A stretch of 64,000 bases of DNA from Acinetobacter sp. ANC 3903 (GTDB taxonomy: Bacteria > Pseudomonadota > Gammaproteobacteria > Pseudomonadales > Moraxellaceae), in NCBI RefSeq assembly GCF_002135315.1, contig NZ_NEGA01000004.1:124001-188000 (forward strand), read 5' to 3'. The notes under the pieces were generated by a model, which was given only the letters and a program-made list of their open reading frames with translations, did no database searches and had not been told where the DNA came from. Made by a program: the position numbers and the translations under genes. Positions 1 to 9,074 of the stretch are shown here, piece after piece. How positions within the stretch are numbered: the stretch's first letter is position 1; every line of letters starts with the position of its first letter.

Positions 1-1337
1 GGTAAATTGCCATCTACAGGATCAATTAAAATCGGTTCAACATCACCGCGTAAACGAATGCTACGTGCCAAGCTACGGCTATCTGCACCCACAATCGGTT
101 TCTCACCTGCAGGATACACTTCTAGCAATAACAATTGGTCAACTTGTGACAATACATCGACGAAGTCATCAAAGCAGTCGCGGGTACGGCTAAAGCGGTG
201 CGGCTGGAAGATCATCACCAAACGACGGTCTGGATGACTTTGACGCGCAGCTTTAATGGTGGCTTCCACTTCTTTAGGATGGTGACCATAGTCATCCACC
301 AGTTTCACATTACCGCCTTCCAGCTCAAATTCCCCCTGAACCTGGAAGCGACGGCCTACACCGCTAAATCCTTCTAGTGCACGGCAGATCGCGCCATCAG
401 AAACGCCTTCATCGGTTGCGATACCAATTGCCGCCAAGGCATTCAGTACATTGTGCAAGCCAGGCTGATTGACAGTCACACGAAGCGGTTCACGACCTTT
501 ACGTAATACGGTAAAGTGAGTACGCATACCATCCTGATCAACCTCAACAGCACGAATGTCATTATCTTCATTAAAGCCGTAGGTTAAAAGTGGACGGCCA
601 ATACGCGGCATGATTTCACGAATGTTGGCATCATCACCGCATACTACAGCCAGACCGTAGAATGGAAGTTTCTGCAAGAACTGTACAAAAGTATCTTTTA
701 AAACATCAAAACTACCGCCATAAGTGTCCATGTGATCGGCATCAATATTGGTCACGATGGTGGCCATAGGCTGCAAGTGCAAGAATGAAGCATCTGATTC
801 ATCTGCTTCAGCCACGATATAACGGCTGGCACCCAGCGCAGCATTCACCCCGGTACGGTTCAGCAAACCACCAATCACATAGGTTGGATCAAGGTTTTCT
901 TCTGCCAACATACAGGTGACTAAACTGGTGGTTGTGGTTTTACCATGGGTACCGGCAACCGCAATGCCATGACGATAGCGCATCAGTTCACCCAGCATTT
1001 CCGCACGACGCACCACTGGAATACGGCTTTCAATAGCCGCTTTAATTTCTGGATTTTCAGGATCAATTGCGGTTGAAACGACAAGCACATTGGCATCTTT
1101 AATATTGTCAGCAGCATGGCCGATGTACACTTTAATGCCATTTTCTTCCAGTTGTGCCGTGGTTTTAGACGCTTTGATATCAGAACCAGAAACTTTGTAG
1201 CCCTGGTTTTTTAATACTTCTGCGATGCCACACATCCCTGCACCACCGATCCCGACAAAATGAATGTGTTTGATACGGCGCATTTCAGGCACTTTAATTA
1301 ACTTTTTTGCTTGGTCAGCAGGAGTAGATGGGGACAT
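1..1337 (-). CDS. murC: UDP-N-acetylmuramate--L-alanine ligase MurC (3' end outside window)
   Basis: Cytoplasmic Mur ligase that adds L-alanine to UDP-MurNAc, the first peptide step of peptidoglycan synthesis. Reading the reverse strand from the ATG at 1337 gives about 445 codons without a stop up to the window edge. Visible motifs: the N-terminal nucleotide-sugar site GIGGAGMCG (about residues 30-38), the ATP loop GTHGKTTTT (about 130), and [10 protein letters not shown] in the C-terminal third. The family is about 480 residues, so roughly 35 residues lie outside the window. It starts 13 nt after murG ends, so the two are very probably co-transcribed, as in the conserved mur/fts cell wall cluster. 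Identification is firm. Confidence 0.97.
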   Translation of the reverse strand, partial: MSPSTPADQAKKLIKVPEMRRIKHIHFVGIGGAGMCGIAEVLKNQGYKVSGSDIKASKTTAQLEENGIKVYIGHAADNIKDANVLVVSTAIDPENPEIKAAIESRIPVVRRAEMLGELMRYRHGIAVAGTHGKTTTTSLVTCMLAEENLDPTYVIGGLLNRTGVNAALGASRYIVAEADESDASFLHLQPMATIVTNIDADHMDTYGGSFDVLKDTFVQFLQKLPFYGLAVVCGDDANIREIMPRIGRPLLTYGFNEDNDIRAVEVDQDGMRTHFTVLRKGREPLRVTVNQPGLHNVLNALAAIGIATDEGVSDGAICRALEGFSGVGRRFQVQGEFELEGGNVKLVDDYGHHPKEVEATIKAARQSHPDRRLVMIFQPHRFSRTRDCFDDFVDVLSQVDQLLLLEVYPAGEKPIVGADSRSLARSIRLRGDVEPILIDPVDGNL

Positions 1338-1350
1338 ATATTACTCTAAT

Positions 1351-2448
1351 TTACAATTCTTGAATTAAACGAACCACGTGTTGGGTTGCATCTGGTTGAG
1401 CCTGTTGACGGGCCTTTACTGCCATTTCAGACAATAATTGACGATTCATCAACGGTGCTAAAAGTTCTTTTAAACTGTCTGGGGTTAAAGTGCTTTGCGG
1501 ACAAATTTTAGCGGCACCACTATTAGCCAAGAATTTGGCATTGGCAGTTTGGTGATCATCCACGGCACTTGGCAGTGGAACAAAAACCGCAGCCACACCC
1601 GCAGTAGCAATTTCAGTCACAGTAAGCGCCCCAGCACGACAGATAATTAAATCAGCATTGGAATAGGCTTGAGCCATATCTTCAATAAATGGCTGTACTT
1701 CAACCTTTAACGATGCCGGTTTATCGACATAGCGTGTCTGGGTGGAATCGGCATGGTTTTGACCACATTGATGATAAACATTCAACGGCACATTGAGCTG
1801 TTTTAATGCTTCAGGCACACGCTCATTCAGCGCTTGTGCACCCAAGGAACCCCCAACAATTAAAATACGCAGCGCTAAACCTGCTTTTTCCCGCTCTTGG
1901 TAACGCCAGGACGGACTTAAAATTTCAGTAATTTCTTTACGTACCGGATTACCTGTAGTGACTATTTTGGCACTTGCCGGAAAAGTATTGGGAAAAGCCT
2001 GACACACTGTTTTCGCAATACGCGATAGCTGGGTATTGGTAAAACCGGCAATGGCATTTTGCTCATGAATAATCACGGGAATACCCAAGGCGCGAGCTGC
2101 CAGTCCACCCGGGCCTGCAACATAACCGCCAAAACCGGCAACAGCATCGACTTTTAGCTGTTTCATGTAGCGCATGGCACTTAAAGTGGCTTTTAAAATT
2201 TTAAAAGGGGCCAGTAACTTACGTACTGCACCATTACCGCGTACACCTTGAATATCAATCTGATAAATTGGAATGTCGTGATTTTTTAATAAGCGGTTTT
2301 CCATGCCAGTTGGTGTTGCCAACCAGGACACTTGAATGCCTTGCTGCTGTAATTCTTTGGCAACAGCAAGTGCTGGAAAAACATGCCCGCCAGTTCCGGC
2401 AGCCATCATCATCACATGTTTCGGCTTTGTTTGCGTTGCTTCGGTCAC
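1351..2448 (-). CDS. murG: UDP-GlcNAc:undecaprenyl-PP-MurNAc-pentapeptide GlcNAc transferase MurG
   Basis: Peripheral inner-membrane glycosyltransferase that turns lipid I into lipid II on the cytoplasmic face. The 365-residue length is typical. The N-terminal GT-B donor motif GTGGHVFPALA (about residues 18-28), the VAGFGGYVAGPG loop, the mid-protein GGSLGAQALN motif and the C-terminal DDHQTANA acceptor-side motif are all present. It is the upstream gene of the murG-murC pair on the reverse strand. The first 14 residues (MTEATQTKPKHVMM) form a short polar extension, so a slightly later start is possible. No defect seen. Confidence 0.97.
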   Translation of the reverse strand: MTEATQTKPKHVMMMAAGTGGHVFPALAVAKELQQQGIQVSWLATPTGMENRLLKNHDIPIYQIDIQGVRGNGAVRKLLAPFKILKATLSAMRYMKQLKVDAVAGFGGYVAGPGGLAARALGIPVIIHEQNAIAGFTNTQLSRIAKTVCQAFPNTFPASAKIVTTGNPVRKEITEILSPSWRYQEREKAGLALRILIVGGSLGAQALNERVPEALKQLNVPLNVYHQCGQNHADSTQTRYVDKPASLKVEVQPFIEDMAQAYSNADLIICRAGALTVTEIATAGVAAVFVPLPSAVDDHQTANAKFLANSGAAKICPQSTLTPDSLKELLAPLMNRQLLSEMAVKARQQAQPDATQHVVRLIQEL

Positions 2449-2739
2449 AGTCTAATTCTTCAATTTTAAAATAGGGATAACGAGATTTGATTTTAAGCCA
2501 ACAATTGTAATCACAAACGCATAACCGTGAAAGGTTATTTACTTTTTTTCAACATGCGTTTCATTGTTTTTTTCTTCAGATTTTAAAGTTTAAACTAGTT
2601 TTATTATTAATCGAGCAAAAATATACATTTTTATGCGTTGTTCACCGCATTTTATGCGCTATTTTTTTTACCCGCTCCATCAATTCGCGCCAATATCTCC
2701 CGATCCAAATAAAAAAATCGGATAAATAAATAAGACAAA

Positions 2740-2766
2740 TAAAAAGAGCCCCTTCTTAGGAGCTCT
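2740..2766 (-). terminator. Rho-independent terminator after gshB
   Basis: On the reverse strand a stem of AGAGCTCC with GGGGCTCT (one mismatch) is followed by a T run. It lies 19 nt after the gshB stop. The rest of the 2449-2784 gap is AT-rich and shows no further gene; it should also contain the murG promoter, which I cannot place with confidence. Confidence 0.8.
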
Positions 2767-2784
2767 GATGGATCAAAATAATGC

Positions 2785-3729
2785 TTAAGCTTTTATACCT
2801 GCTTCCAGAACTGTAAATAAATCGTCGGCAATTGAAGTTCCAAACTGGTGATCAATTTCACGAATACAGGTTGGACTGGTGACATTAATTTCCGTCACGT
2901 AATTACCAATCACATCCAGCCCCACAAAAACCAAACCTTTTTCACGTAAATAAGGTCCCACTTTTGCGGCAATGGCTTTATCATTTTCACTTAAGGGACG
3001 CGCTTGACCCAAGCCACCTGCTGCCAGATTGCCTCGCACTTCGCCATTTTGCGGAATACGGGCCAGGCAGTAGGGTACAGGCTCGCCATTCACCATCAGG
3101 ATGCGTTTATCCCCTTCTACAATTTCAGGGATATAACGCTGTGCCATAATCGGTCGGGTACCGTTATTGGTCAGCATTTCAATGGTAGATCCTATATTTA
3201 TACCATCTTGATATAAACGGAAAATGCCTGTACCACCCATGCCATCCAATGGTTTTACAATTACATCTACCTGTTCTTTCAGAAACTCACGAATCAAACT
3301 GTCTTGTGAAGTGACCAAAGTGGGAACCTGAAGTTCTGGGAACTGGGTGGCGAAGAGTTTTTCATTACAGTCACGCAGGCTTTGCGGCTTGTTGATAATC
3401 CACGCCCCTTCACGTTCGGCCTGTTCCAGAATGTAAGTGGTATACACGAAGTTCATATCGAACGGTGGGTCTTTACGCATCAACACCACGTCATAAGCCG
3501 CGATGGACTCTTTTTTCTTTTCGCCCAATTCATAATAATGGTTATAGTCTTCAAACACTTTCAGTGGTGAAATTAAGCCAAAGGCTTTACCTTGTTCGAT
3601 ATACAAGTCTTGCTGCAATGCATAACCCAGTTCATGCCCACGGCGTGATGCTGCCCAGAGCATGGCCATAGAGGAATCTTTTTTCAGGTTGACATTTTCG
3701 ATGGGATCCATCACAACAAGTACGCGCAT
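2785..3729 (-). CDS. gshB: Glutathione synthetase GshB
   Basis: ATP-grasp ligase joining gamma-glutamylcysteine and glycine, the second step of glutathione synthesis. The 314 residues match the bacterial GshB length. Landmarks: N-terminal VVMDPIENVNLKKDSS, the RKDPPFD substrate motif at about 86-92, the ATP-grasp segment VIVKPLDGMGGTGIF at about 157-171, and the C-terminal EINVTSPT metal and ATP ligand region. It stands alone with its own terminator. The start at 3729 gives the usual MRVLVVMDP N-terminus. Confidence 0.97.
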   Translation of the reverse strand: MRVLVVMDPIENVNLKKDSSMAMLWAASRRGHELGYALQQDLYIEQGKAFGLISPLKVFEDYNHYYELGEKKKESIAAYDVVLMRKDPPFDMNFVYTTYILEQAEREGAWIINKPQSLRDCNEKLFATQFPELQVPTLVTSQDSLIREFLKEQVDVIVKPLDGMGGTGIFRLYQDGINIGSTIEMLTNNGTRPIMAQRYIPEIVEGDKRILMVNGEPVPYCLARIPQNGEVRGNLAAGGLGQARPLSENDKAIAAKVGPYLREKGLVFVGLDVIGNYVTEINVTSPTCIREIDHQFGTSIADDLFTVLEAGIKA

Positions 3730-3841
3730 ATCTTTGCTCTTTTAAAATTAATCTGCTTAAGAGTATAACGGAGATTATTCTTTTCTTTTTCTGAATTTCG
3801 GTAAAGCTTTATCTATTCTTTTGAGTTTTCAGGAGGTTTTT

Positions 3842-4033
3842 ATGCAGCAAGCAATTATTGGTTTTCACCAGGATGAAGAACAGCATTGGGTTGCAGATTT
3901 GGCCTGTGGCCATACACAGCATGTACGGCATGATCCGCCGTGGCAAAACCGTCCTTGGGTGATCACTGAACAAGGACGAAAAGAGAAATTAGGCGTGAGG
4001 TTGGAGTGTAAAAAGTGTGAAGAACAAATTTAG
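3842..4033 (+). CDS. DUF3565 family protein
   Basis: Small (63 residues) conserved protein of unknown function. It shows the family signature GFHQDEEQHWVADLACGHTQ, the following HVRHDPPWQNRPWV block and a terminal ECKKC, which with the earlier CGH suggests a small zinc-binding fold. I start it at 3842 and not at the upstream in-frame ATG (3821), because AGGAGG ends six bases before 3842. It is a single gene between divergent gshB and an IS remnant. Confidence 0.85.
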   Translation: MQQAIIGFHQDEEQHWVADLACGHTQHVRHDPPWQNRPWVITEQGRKEKLGVRLECKKCEEQI

Positions 4034-4065
4034 TTAACCTGAATCGCGGATAAGAAATTAACTTG

Positions 4066-4124
4066 AAAAAAAGGTGGCTGAAAACCATTAGGGAGTTACC
4101 ACACCTCCTACGCCTTCAGCCACC
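4066..4124 (-). terminator. Strong hairpin with T run (reverse strand), next to IS remnant
   Basis: GGTGGCTGAA at 4073-4082 pairs perfectly with TTCAGCCACC at 4115-4124. An inner stem, TAGGGAG with CTCCTA, lies between them. On the reverse strand the outer stem is followed by seven T, so it would terminate leftward transcription. It directly abuts the ATG of the decayed transposase at 4125, so it may belong to that element's left end and not to a chromosomal gene. Confidence 0.55.
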
Positions 4125-4380
4125 ATGTTCGATTTTACATATTTCTTCTGCATGATCGATGACTTTTTTCAAAAATTCGAAGCAACCTATTTGCAATTCT
4201 TAAAACGGAATGGATACCGAAACTTGGCTACCATTCCATTCAAGAAGCAAGACTGGATGTTGGGCTTTATTTAATGGAATATTACAACCGCATCAGACCA
4301 CATCAATTTAACCAGGGGTTCAGTCCTTATGAGGCTGAACAAAAACTTAAAACTGTGTCCAATATTTGTTGACCACTACA
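4125..4380 (+). mobile_element. Chimeric IS remnant: transposase N-terminus joined to the 3' end of an IS3-family copy
   Basis: Two broken elements fused. Bases 4125-4197 encode a 5' stub (MFDFTYFFCMIDDFFQKFE...), a pattern that recalls IS982-type transposase N-termini (inference). Bases 4198-4380 are identical over 183 bp to 12250-12432, the last part of the complete IS3-family element in this window, including its right end GACCACTACA. The reading frame across the joint is not that of the IS3 transposase and stops at 4274, so nothing functional is encoded. The exact identity to the intact copy implies recent mobility or recombination. Confidence 0.85.
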
Positions 4381-4418
4381 CTTTAAAGCTTCTTCCTTTA
4401 AAAAGGAGGGCTCTTGAA

Positions 4419-5225
4419 TTATTTCACCTTCATCTTACGGATCATTTTATACAGTGTGCTTGGTGATAAGCGCGATACCCATACGCCCAGTTTTTCTTTT
4501 GTCCCACCCACCACAATGTATTCTTCACCATTCAACAAAGCTGTGACCACTGTTTTGGCAAACACTTCCGGCTCTAGACCATTTTCAATGGCTTCATCCT
4601 GATGTCCTTGCGGTTTTCCGGCACCATTTAAGGCATTAAACGACACATTGGTTTTGACAAAACCCGGGAACACGACACTCACATCCACGCCATCTTGTGC
4701 CACCTCTGCACGCAAGCTATTGGCCCACATATGAATGGCCGCTTTTGCTGCCGAGTAACTGGCACGGTATTGGGTACCCAATAAACCTGCCACACTGGAA
4801 ACAAAGATAATCCGGCCAGACTTCTGTTTCAGGAAAGTAGGCAGTACGGTTTTGGTCAGAAAAACTTGCGAGAAGTAATCTACTTCCATAATCGCACGTT
4901 CGGTTTGCATGGTGGTGTCGGCAATTAAGGCGCGCTGGCTTAAACCAGCATTGTTAATCAGCCAGTCAATACGACCTTTTTGGTTCAGTACCTGTTCATA
5001 GGCATGGCGAACCTGATTTTCATCGGTAATATCGGCACTGATACACATATGCTGTTCAGGATGGGCAAGACTTAAACGGACATTTTCCAGCTCCTCCACG
5101 CGGCGTGCAGTCAGTACTACCTGTGCACCCTGCAAGGCACATTTCTGAGCAAGTGCCTTACCCAAGCCTGAAGATGCACCGGTAATCCATACCACTTTAT
5201 TGTCTAAACTGCCCTGCTGCGCCAT
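4419..5225 (-). CDS. Short-chain dehydrogenase/reductase (SDR) family oxidoreductase
   Basis: NAD(P)-dependent oxidoreductase of the classical SDR fold, 268 residues. Visible: the nucleotide-binding TGASSGLGKA (about residues 15-24), NNAG (about 91-94), the catalytic serine in VSSVAG, and the YSAAK active-site motif (Tyr and Lys). The C-terminal basic tail (SPSTLYKMIRKMKVK) resembles the DHRS7-like group, whose substrates are unclear. It follows a conserved hypothetical gene (20 nt gap) on the reverse strand, so the two are probably one operon. The substrate cannot be told from sequence. Confidence 0.88.
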   Translation of the reverse strand: MAQQGSLDNKVVWITGASSGLGKALAQKCALQGAQVVLTARRVEELENVRLSLAHPEQHMCISADITDENQVRHAYEQVLNQKGRIDWLINNAGLSQRALIADTTMQTERAIMEVDYFSQVFLTKTVLPTFLKQKSGRIIFVSSVAGLLGTQYRASYSAAKAAIHMWANSLRAEVAQDGVDVSVVFPGFVKTNVSFNALNGAGKPQGHQDEAIENGLEPEVFAKTVVTALLNGEEYIVVGGTKEKLGVWVSRLSPSTLYKMIRKMKVK

Positions 5226-5245
5226 GTGATGGTTCCTGTTTTGAG

Positions 5246-5932
5246 TTACGATTCAGAATTGTTTGAGCTGTCTTTTTTAGGCTCTGGATTCAAAAACATC
5301 AGAAAATGGTCAAAGTAACGATGGGTTTCGTGAGCATCGTAATAAGTCCCGATTTTTTCTAAACGTTTATAGCCTATTTGCGTGGTAAAACTAATAACAC
5401 CATTTAAGGTTTTATCAACCACAAAATTGAATTTCAACATTTTTTTAGGCTCACGTACCAAATGTGTCACGCCCTGATCGACCATTTCGGTAAAAGCTTT
5501 CAAAGCAGGCGAAACATATTGGCTATTGCCGCTTTTGACTTGTTCCACACAGCCTAGCAGTTCCACCACCAACACATGATCAACACGATAGGAAATATAG
5601 TTTTGACCATTTTTTTCGTGTGCCATCTTAATCAAATAGTTGACCATAGGAATCAAGCGGTCATTACCAAAGAATGAAACCGACCATGGCATATATTTAC
5701 GCACGGTATCGATAATTTGTTGAACTGCCTTTTCAGATTCGCGATCATCCGAGGTAGATAAACGGGCAATTTCACCAAACACCTGATCGACAATTTCACA
5801 AGAGATATCTGCCAGCACTTCACCTAGCGGTTTGGCCAGACTTTCATTTTCACCCTGATTCAGTTGCTGGTGTATTTGCTGGAACCGTTGATGCGTTTCG
5901 GCCTTTAATTTTAAAGAAATCATATAACTCAT
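5246..5932 (-). CDS. Conserved hypothetical protein (Acinetobacter-type)
   Basis: A 228-residue soluble protein with no signal peptide or membrane segment, and no catalytic motif that I recognise. The first half is alpha-helical and polar; the second half has a hydrophobic stretch (YRVDHVLVVELLGCVEQV) and a beta-rich section (KFNFVVDKTLNGVISFTTQIG). The C-terminus is a polar tail (EPKKDSSNNSES). An A/T-rich leader and a purine-rich RBS (AAAGGAGATAA on the reverse strand) precede the ATG. It is divergent from valS and upstream of the SDR gene. Function unknown. Confidence 0.8.
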   Translation of the reverse strand: MSYMISLKLKAETHQRFQQIHQQLNQGENESLAKPLGEVLADISCEIVDQVFGEIARLSTSDDRESEKAVQQIIDTVRKYMPWSVSFFGNDRLIPMVNYLIKMAHEKNGQNYISYRVDHVLVVELLGCVEQVKSGNSQYVSPALKAFTEMVDQGVTHLVREPKKMLKFNFVVDKTLNGVISFTTQIGYKRLEKIGTYYDAHETHRYFDHFLMFLNPEPKKDSSNNSES

Positions 5933-6069
5933 AATAATTATCTCCTTTTAGAATTGTTCTGCGATCATCTGCGCTGTTTTTATAATACTCTCATCATAGA
6001 ACCTAATTGTGTATGTGCCAAATGCTTATTTTTTGCATTTTCTTTAGCTGCCTAATCTGTCTTTTTTTT

Positions 6070-6078
6070 TGCTACAAT
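6070..6078 (+). promoter_or_regulatory. Extended -10 promoter of valS
   Basis: TG at 6070-6071, one base, then TACAAT at 6073-6078 forms an extended -10 element after a T tract. Transcription would start near 6085. That puts an upstream in-frame ATG (6081) outside the mRNA and supports 6117 as the true valS start. No clear -35 box is seen, as expected for an extended -10 promoter. Confidence 0.6.
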
Positions 6079-6116
6079 AGATGCAATTTTTTATTCACTT
6101 TCGATCTGTTTTCACT

Positions 6117-9011
6117 ATGACTGATTCTGCGCAAAATATTGCTACGACCTACGATCCTACCGAGATCGAGAAAAAATGGTACAAGACTTGGGAAGAGAAT
6201 GGCTACTTCAAGCCATCTCAGAAAGGCGATTCATTCTGTATCATGATTCCGCCACCAAACGTCACCGGTAGTTTGCACATGGGTCATGGTTTTAACAATG
6301 CCATCATGGATGCCTTGACTCGCTACAACCGTATGTCTGGCAAAAACACCTTATGGCAACCAGGTACTGACCATGCCGGTATCGCAACGCAAATGGTTGT
6401 AGAACGTCAATTGGGTGCTCAAGGTGTAAGCCGTCATGACTTGGGCCGTGAAAAGTTCATCGAAAAAGTCTGGGAATGGAAAGAACAGTCTGGCGGCAAC
6501 ATTACCCATCAAATCCGTCGTTTAGGCTCATCTGTAGACTGGTCACGCGAACGCTTCACCATGGATGAAGGCTTATCCAATGCGGTTAAAGAAGTATTCG
6601 TAAAACTGCATGAACAAGGCTTGATCTACCGCGGTAAACGTCTGGTTAACTGGGATCCAAAATTACAAACTGCCCTGTCTGACCTGGAAGTTGAGTCTGA
6701 TAAAGAAGAAGCTGGTTCACTCTGGCATTTCAAATATTTCTTTGAAGATAAATCACTGCGTACCCACGACGGTAAAGACTACATCGTTGTTGCTACGACT
6801 CGTCCTGAAACACTTTTAGGTGATACAGCGGTTGCAGTTGCACTTGATGATGAGCGCTATGCAGATCTAGTCGGCAAAAACATCATCCTACCTATTACAG
6901 GCCGTGCAGTTCCTATCGTTAAAGACGAATATGTAGACAAAGAATTTGGTACCGGCTGTGTGAAAATCACCCCTGCACACGACTTCAATGACTATGAAGT
7001 AGGTAAACGCTGCGAATTGCCAATCATCAACATCTTCAACAAAAATGCTGAAGTTCTTGCTGAGTTTGAATACATTGCGAAAGCTGGCGAACAGATTTCT
7101 AAAACTATTCCTGCACCCGCGGAATACGTTGGTTTAGAACGTTTTGAAGCACGTAAAAAATTAGTAGAACAAGCTGAAAGCGAAGGCTGGTTAGATCAAA
7201 TCCAACCGTACACATTGAAGCCACCTCGCGGTGACCGTTCAGGTGTAATCGTTGAGCCATTATTGACAGACCAATGGTATGTGAAAATTGCGCCACTTGC
7301 TGAGCCTGCAATTAAAGCGGTTAAAGATGGCGAGATTAAATTTGTGCCTGAGCAGTACAGCAACATGTACATGGCTTGGATGAACAACATTCAAGACTGG
7401 TGTATCTCGCGTCAATTGTGGTGGGGTCACCGTATCCCTGCTTGGTACGATGCGGAAGGTAATGTTTACGTTGGTCGTGACGAAGCTGAAGTTCGTGCAA
7501 AAAACAACATCGCCCCTGAAGTTGAATTGAACCAAGACGAAGACGTACTGGATACATGGTTCTCATCGGGTCTTTGGACATTCTCAACATTGGGTTGGAC
7601 TGGCGATGCCAAGAAAGATGCGGAAAACTATTTCTTAAATACTTTCCACCCGACTGATGTACTGGTAACTGGTTTCGACATCATCTTCTTCTGGGTTGCC
7701 CGCATGATCATGATGACCATGCACTTCATGAAAAATGAAGATGGCACACCGCAAGTTCCGTTCAAAACTGTGTATGTACACGGTCTGGTACGTGATGGCG
7801 AAGGTCAGAAGATGTCTAAATCTAAGGGCAACGTACTTGACCCATTAGACCTGATTGACGGTGTTGATCTTGAAACCTTGGTACAAAAACGTACAACAGG
7901 TTTGATGAACCCGAAACAGGCAGCGAAGATTGAAAAATCGACTCGTAAAGAATTCCCTGAAGGTATTCAGGCTTACGGTACAGATGCAGTTCGTTTCACA
8001 TTCTGTGCCCTTGCCAACACGGGTCGTGACATCAAGTTCGATATGAAACGTGTGGAAGGTTACCGTAACTTTGCCAACAAAATCTGGAACGGTACTCGTT
8101 TCGTATTGATGAACGTTGAAGGTCAAACCGTTGGTCAAACTGCACGTCCTGATCTTTGGGAATTACCTGAACAATGGATCGTGAGCCGTCTGCAAAAGGC
8201 GGAAGCTGCGGTTCAACAAGCATTTGCAACTTATCGTTTAGACTTGGCTGCTCAAGCGATTTATGAATTCATCTGGAATGAATACTGTGACTGGTATGTA
8301 GAGCTGACTAAACCGGTTCTGAACGATGAAAACGTATCTGAAGAACGTAAAGCTGAAGTTCGCCGTGTGTTGTTGGCGGTGATGGAAGCGTCTTTACGTC
8401 TAGCTCATCCAATTATGCCGTACCTGACTGAAGAAATCTGGCAAACCCTTGCGCCAATGATTGGTCTAGGTGCTGAAACCATTATGCTTGCGCCATACCC
8501 TGTTGCTGACCAAGCATTGATGAACGACCAAGCTGAAGCAGATATGCAATGGCTACAAGGTTTGATTGGTGCGGTGCGTAACATCCGTGGTGAGATGGGC
8601 TTAGGTAATGCTCGCTTGTTACCAGTTCTACTTCAAAACACGACTGATGCTGAAAAAGCACAGATCACGCGTATTGAAGCATTGTTCAAAGCATTGGCGA
8701 AAGTTGAAAGCATCACCTTCTTGGCTGATGGCGAACAACCACCATTGTCTTCGTCGAGTGTTGTAGGTCATGTGTCTGTATTCGTTCCAATGAAGGGCTT
8801 AATTGACCCTAAAGCAGAATTGGGTCGTCTACAAAAAGACTTAGACAAAGTTCAAAAACAGCATGACCAAATTGCGACTAAGCTTTCTAACGAAGGTTTC
8901 GTAGCAAAAGCACCTGCTGCTGTGGTTGAAGGTGAGAAAGTGAAACTTGCTGAGTTTGCTGATCAGTTAGCGAAAATTAAAGCGAATATGGAGCAGATTG
9001 CGGCGCTTTAA
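6117..9011 (+). CDS. valS: Valyl-tRNA synthetase ValS
   Basis: Class I aminoacyl-tRNA synthetase charging tRNA-Val, with an editing domain that removes threonine. The 964 residues fit the family. Motifs: [14 protein letters not shown] (HIGH box, near residue 45-58), the editing-domain segment [11 protein letters not shown], the catalytic-domain DTWFSSGLW, and [10 protein letters not shown] (KMSKS box). The C-terminal arm is a coiled coil ([15 protein letters not shown]). Start chosen at 6117 (MTDSAQN) because the promoter lies on top of the earlier ATG. A terminator follows directly. Confidence 0.98.
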   Translation: MTDSAQNIATTYDPTEIEKKWYKTWEENGYFKPSQKGDSFCIMIPPPNVTGSLHMGHGFNNAIMDALTRYNRMSGKNTLWQPGTDHAGIATQMVVERQLGAQGVSRHDLGREKFIEKVWEWKEQSGGNITHQIRRLGSSVDWSRERFTMDEGLSNAVKEVFVKLHEQGLIYRGKRLVNWDPKLQTALSDLEVESDKEEAGSLWHFKYFFEDKSLRTHDGKDYIVVATTRPETLLGDTAVAVALDDERYADLVGKNIILPITGRAVPIVKDEYVDKEFGTGCVKITPAHDFNDYEVGKRCELPIINIFNKNAEVLAEFEYIAKAGEQISKTIPAPAEYVGLERFEARKKLVEQAESEGWLDQIQPYTLKPPRGDRSGVIVEPLLTDQWYVKIAPLAEPAIKAVKDGEIKFVPEQYSNMYMAWMNNIQDWCISRQLWWGHRIPAWYDAEGNVYVGRDEAEVRAKNNIAPEVELNQDEDVLDTWFSSGLWTFSTLGWTGDAKKDAENYFLNTFHPTDVLVTGFDIIFFWVARMIMMTMHFMKNEDGTPQVPFKTVYVHGLVRDGEGQKMSKSKGNVLDPLDLIDGVDLETLVQKRTTGLMNPKQAAKIEKSTRKEFPEGIQAYGTDAVRFTFCALANTGRDIKFDMKRVEGYRNFANKIWNGTRFVLMNVEGQTVGQTARPDLWELPEQWIVSRLQKAEAAVQQAFATYRLDLAAQAIYEFIWNEYCDWYVELTKPVLNDENVSEERKAEVRRVLLAVMEASLRLAHPIMPYLTEEIWQTLAPMIGLGAETIMLAPYPVADQALMNDQAEADMQWLQGLIGAVRNIRGEMGLGNARLLPVLLQNTTDAEKAQITRIEALFKALAKVESITFLADGEQPPLSSSSVVGHVSVFVPMKGLIDPKAELGRLQKDLDKVQKQHDQIATKLSNEGFVAKAPAAVVEGEKVKLAEFADQLAKIKANMEQIAAL

Positions 9012-9042
9012 TGTGTTGTTAGTTTGATATATTTCGTGTAAA

Positions 9043-9069
9043 AAGAAGCCTTTATAGGCTTCTTTTTTT
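9043..9069 (+). terminator. Rho-independent terminator of valS
   Basis: AGAAGCC and GGCTTCT form a 7-bp stem with a six-base loop, followed by seven T. It separates valS from the AT-rich SIR2 gene, whose ATG is only a few bases later. That gene therefore needs its own promoter or read-through. Confidence 0.9.
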
Positions 9070-9074
9070 GTTAT

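Noticed and set aside
3821..3841. Upstream ATG of the DUF3565 gene
   Set aside because: The strong AGGAGG is inside this extension and serves the ATG at 3842.
4073..4124. Hairpin considered as an integron attC site
   Set aside because: It lacks the attC core motifs (GTTRRRY and RYYYAAC) and there is no integron integrase or cassette array nearby.
4125..4274. Open frame of 49 codons in the IS remnant
   Set aside because: It joins an N-terminal transposase stub to IS3 DNA in the wrong frame, so it encodes no real protein.
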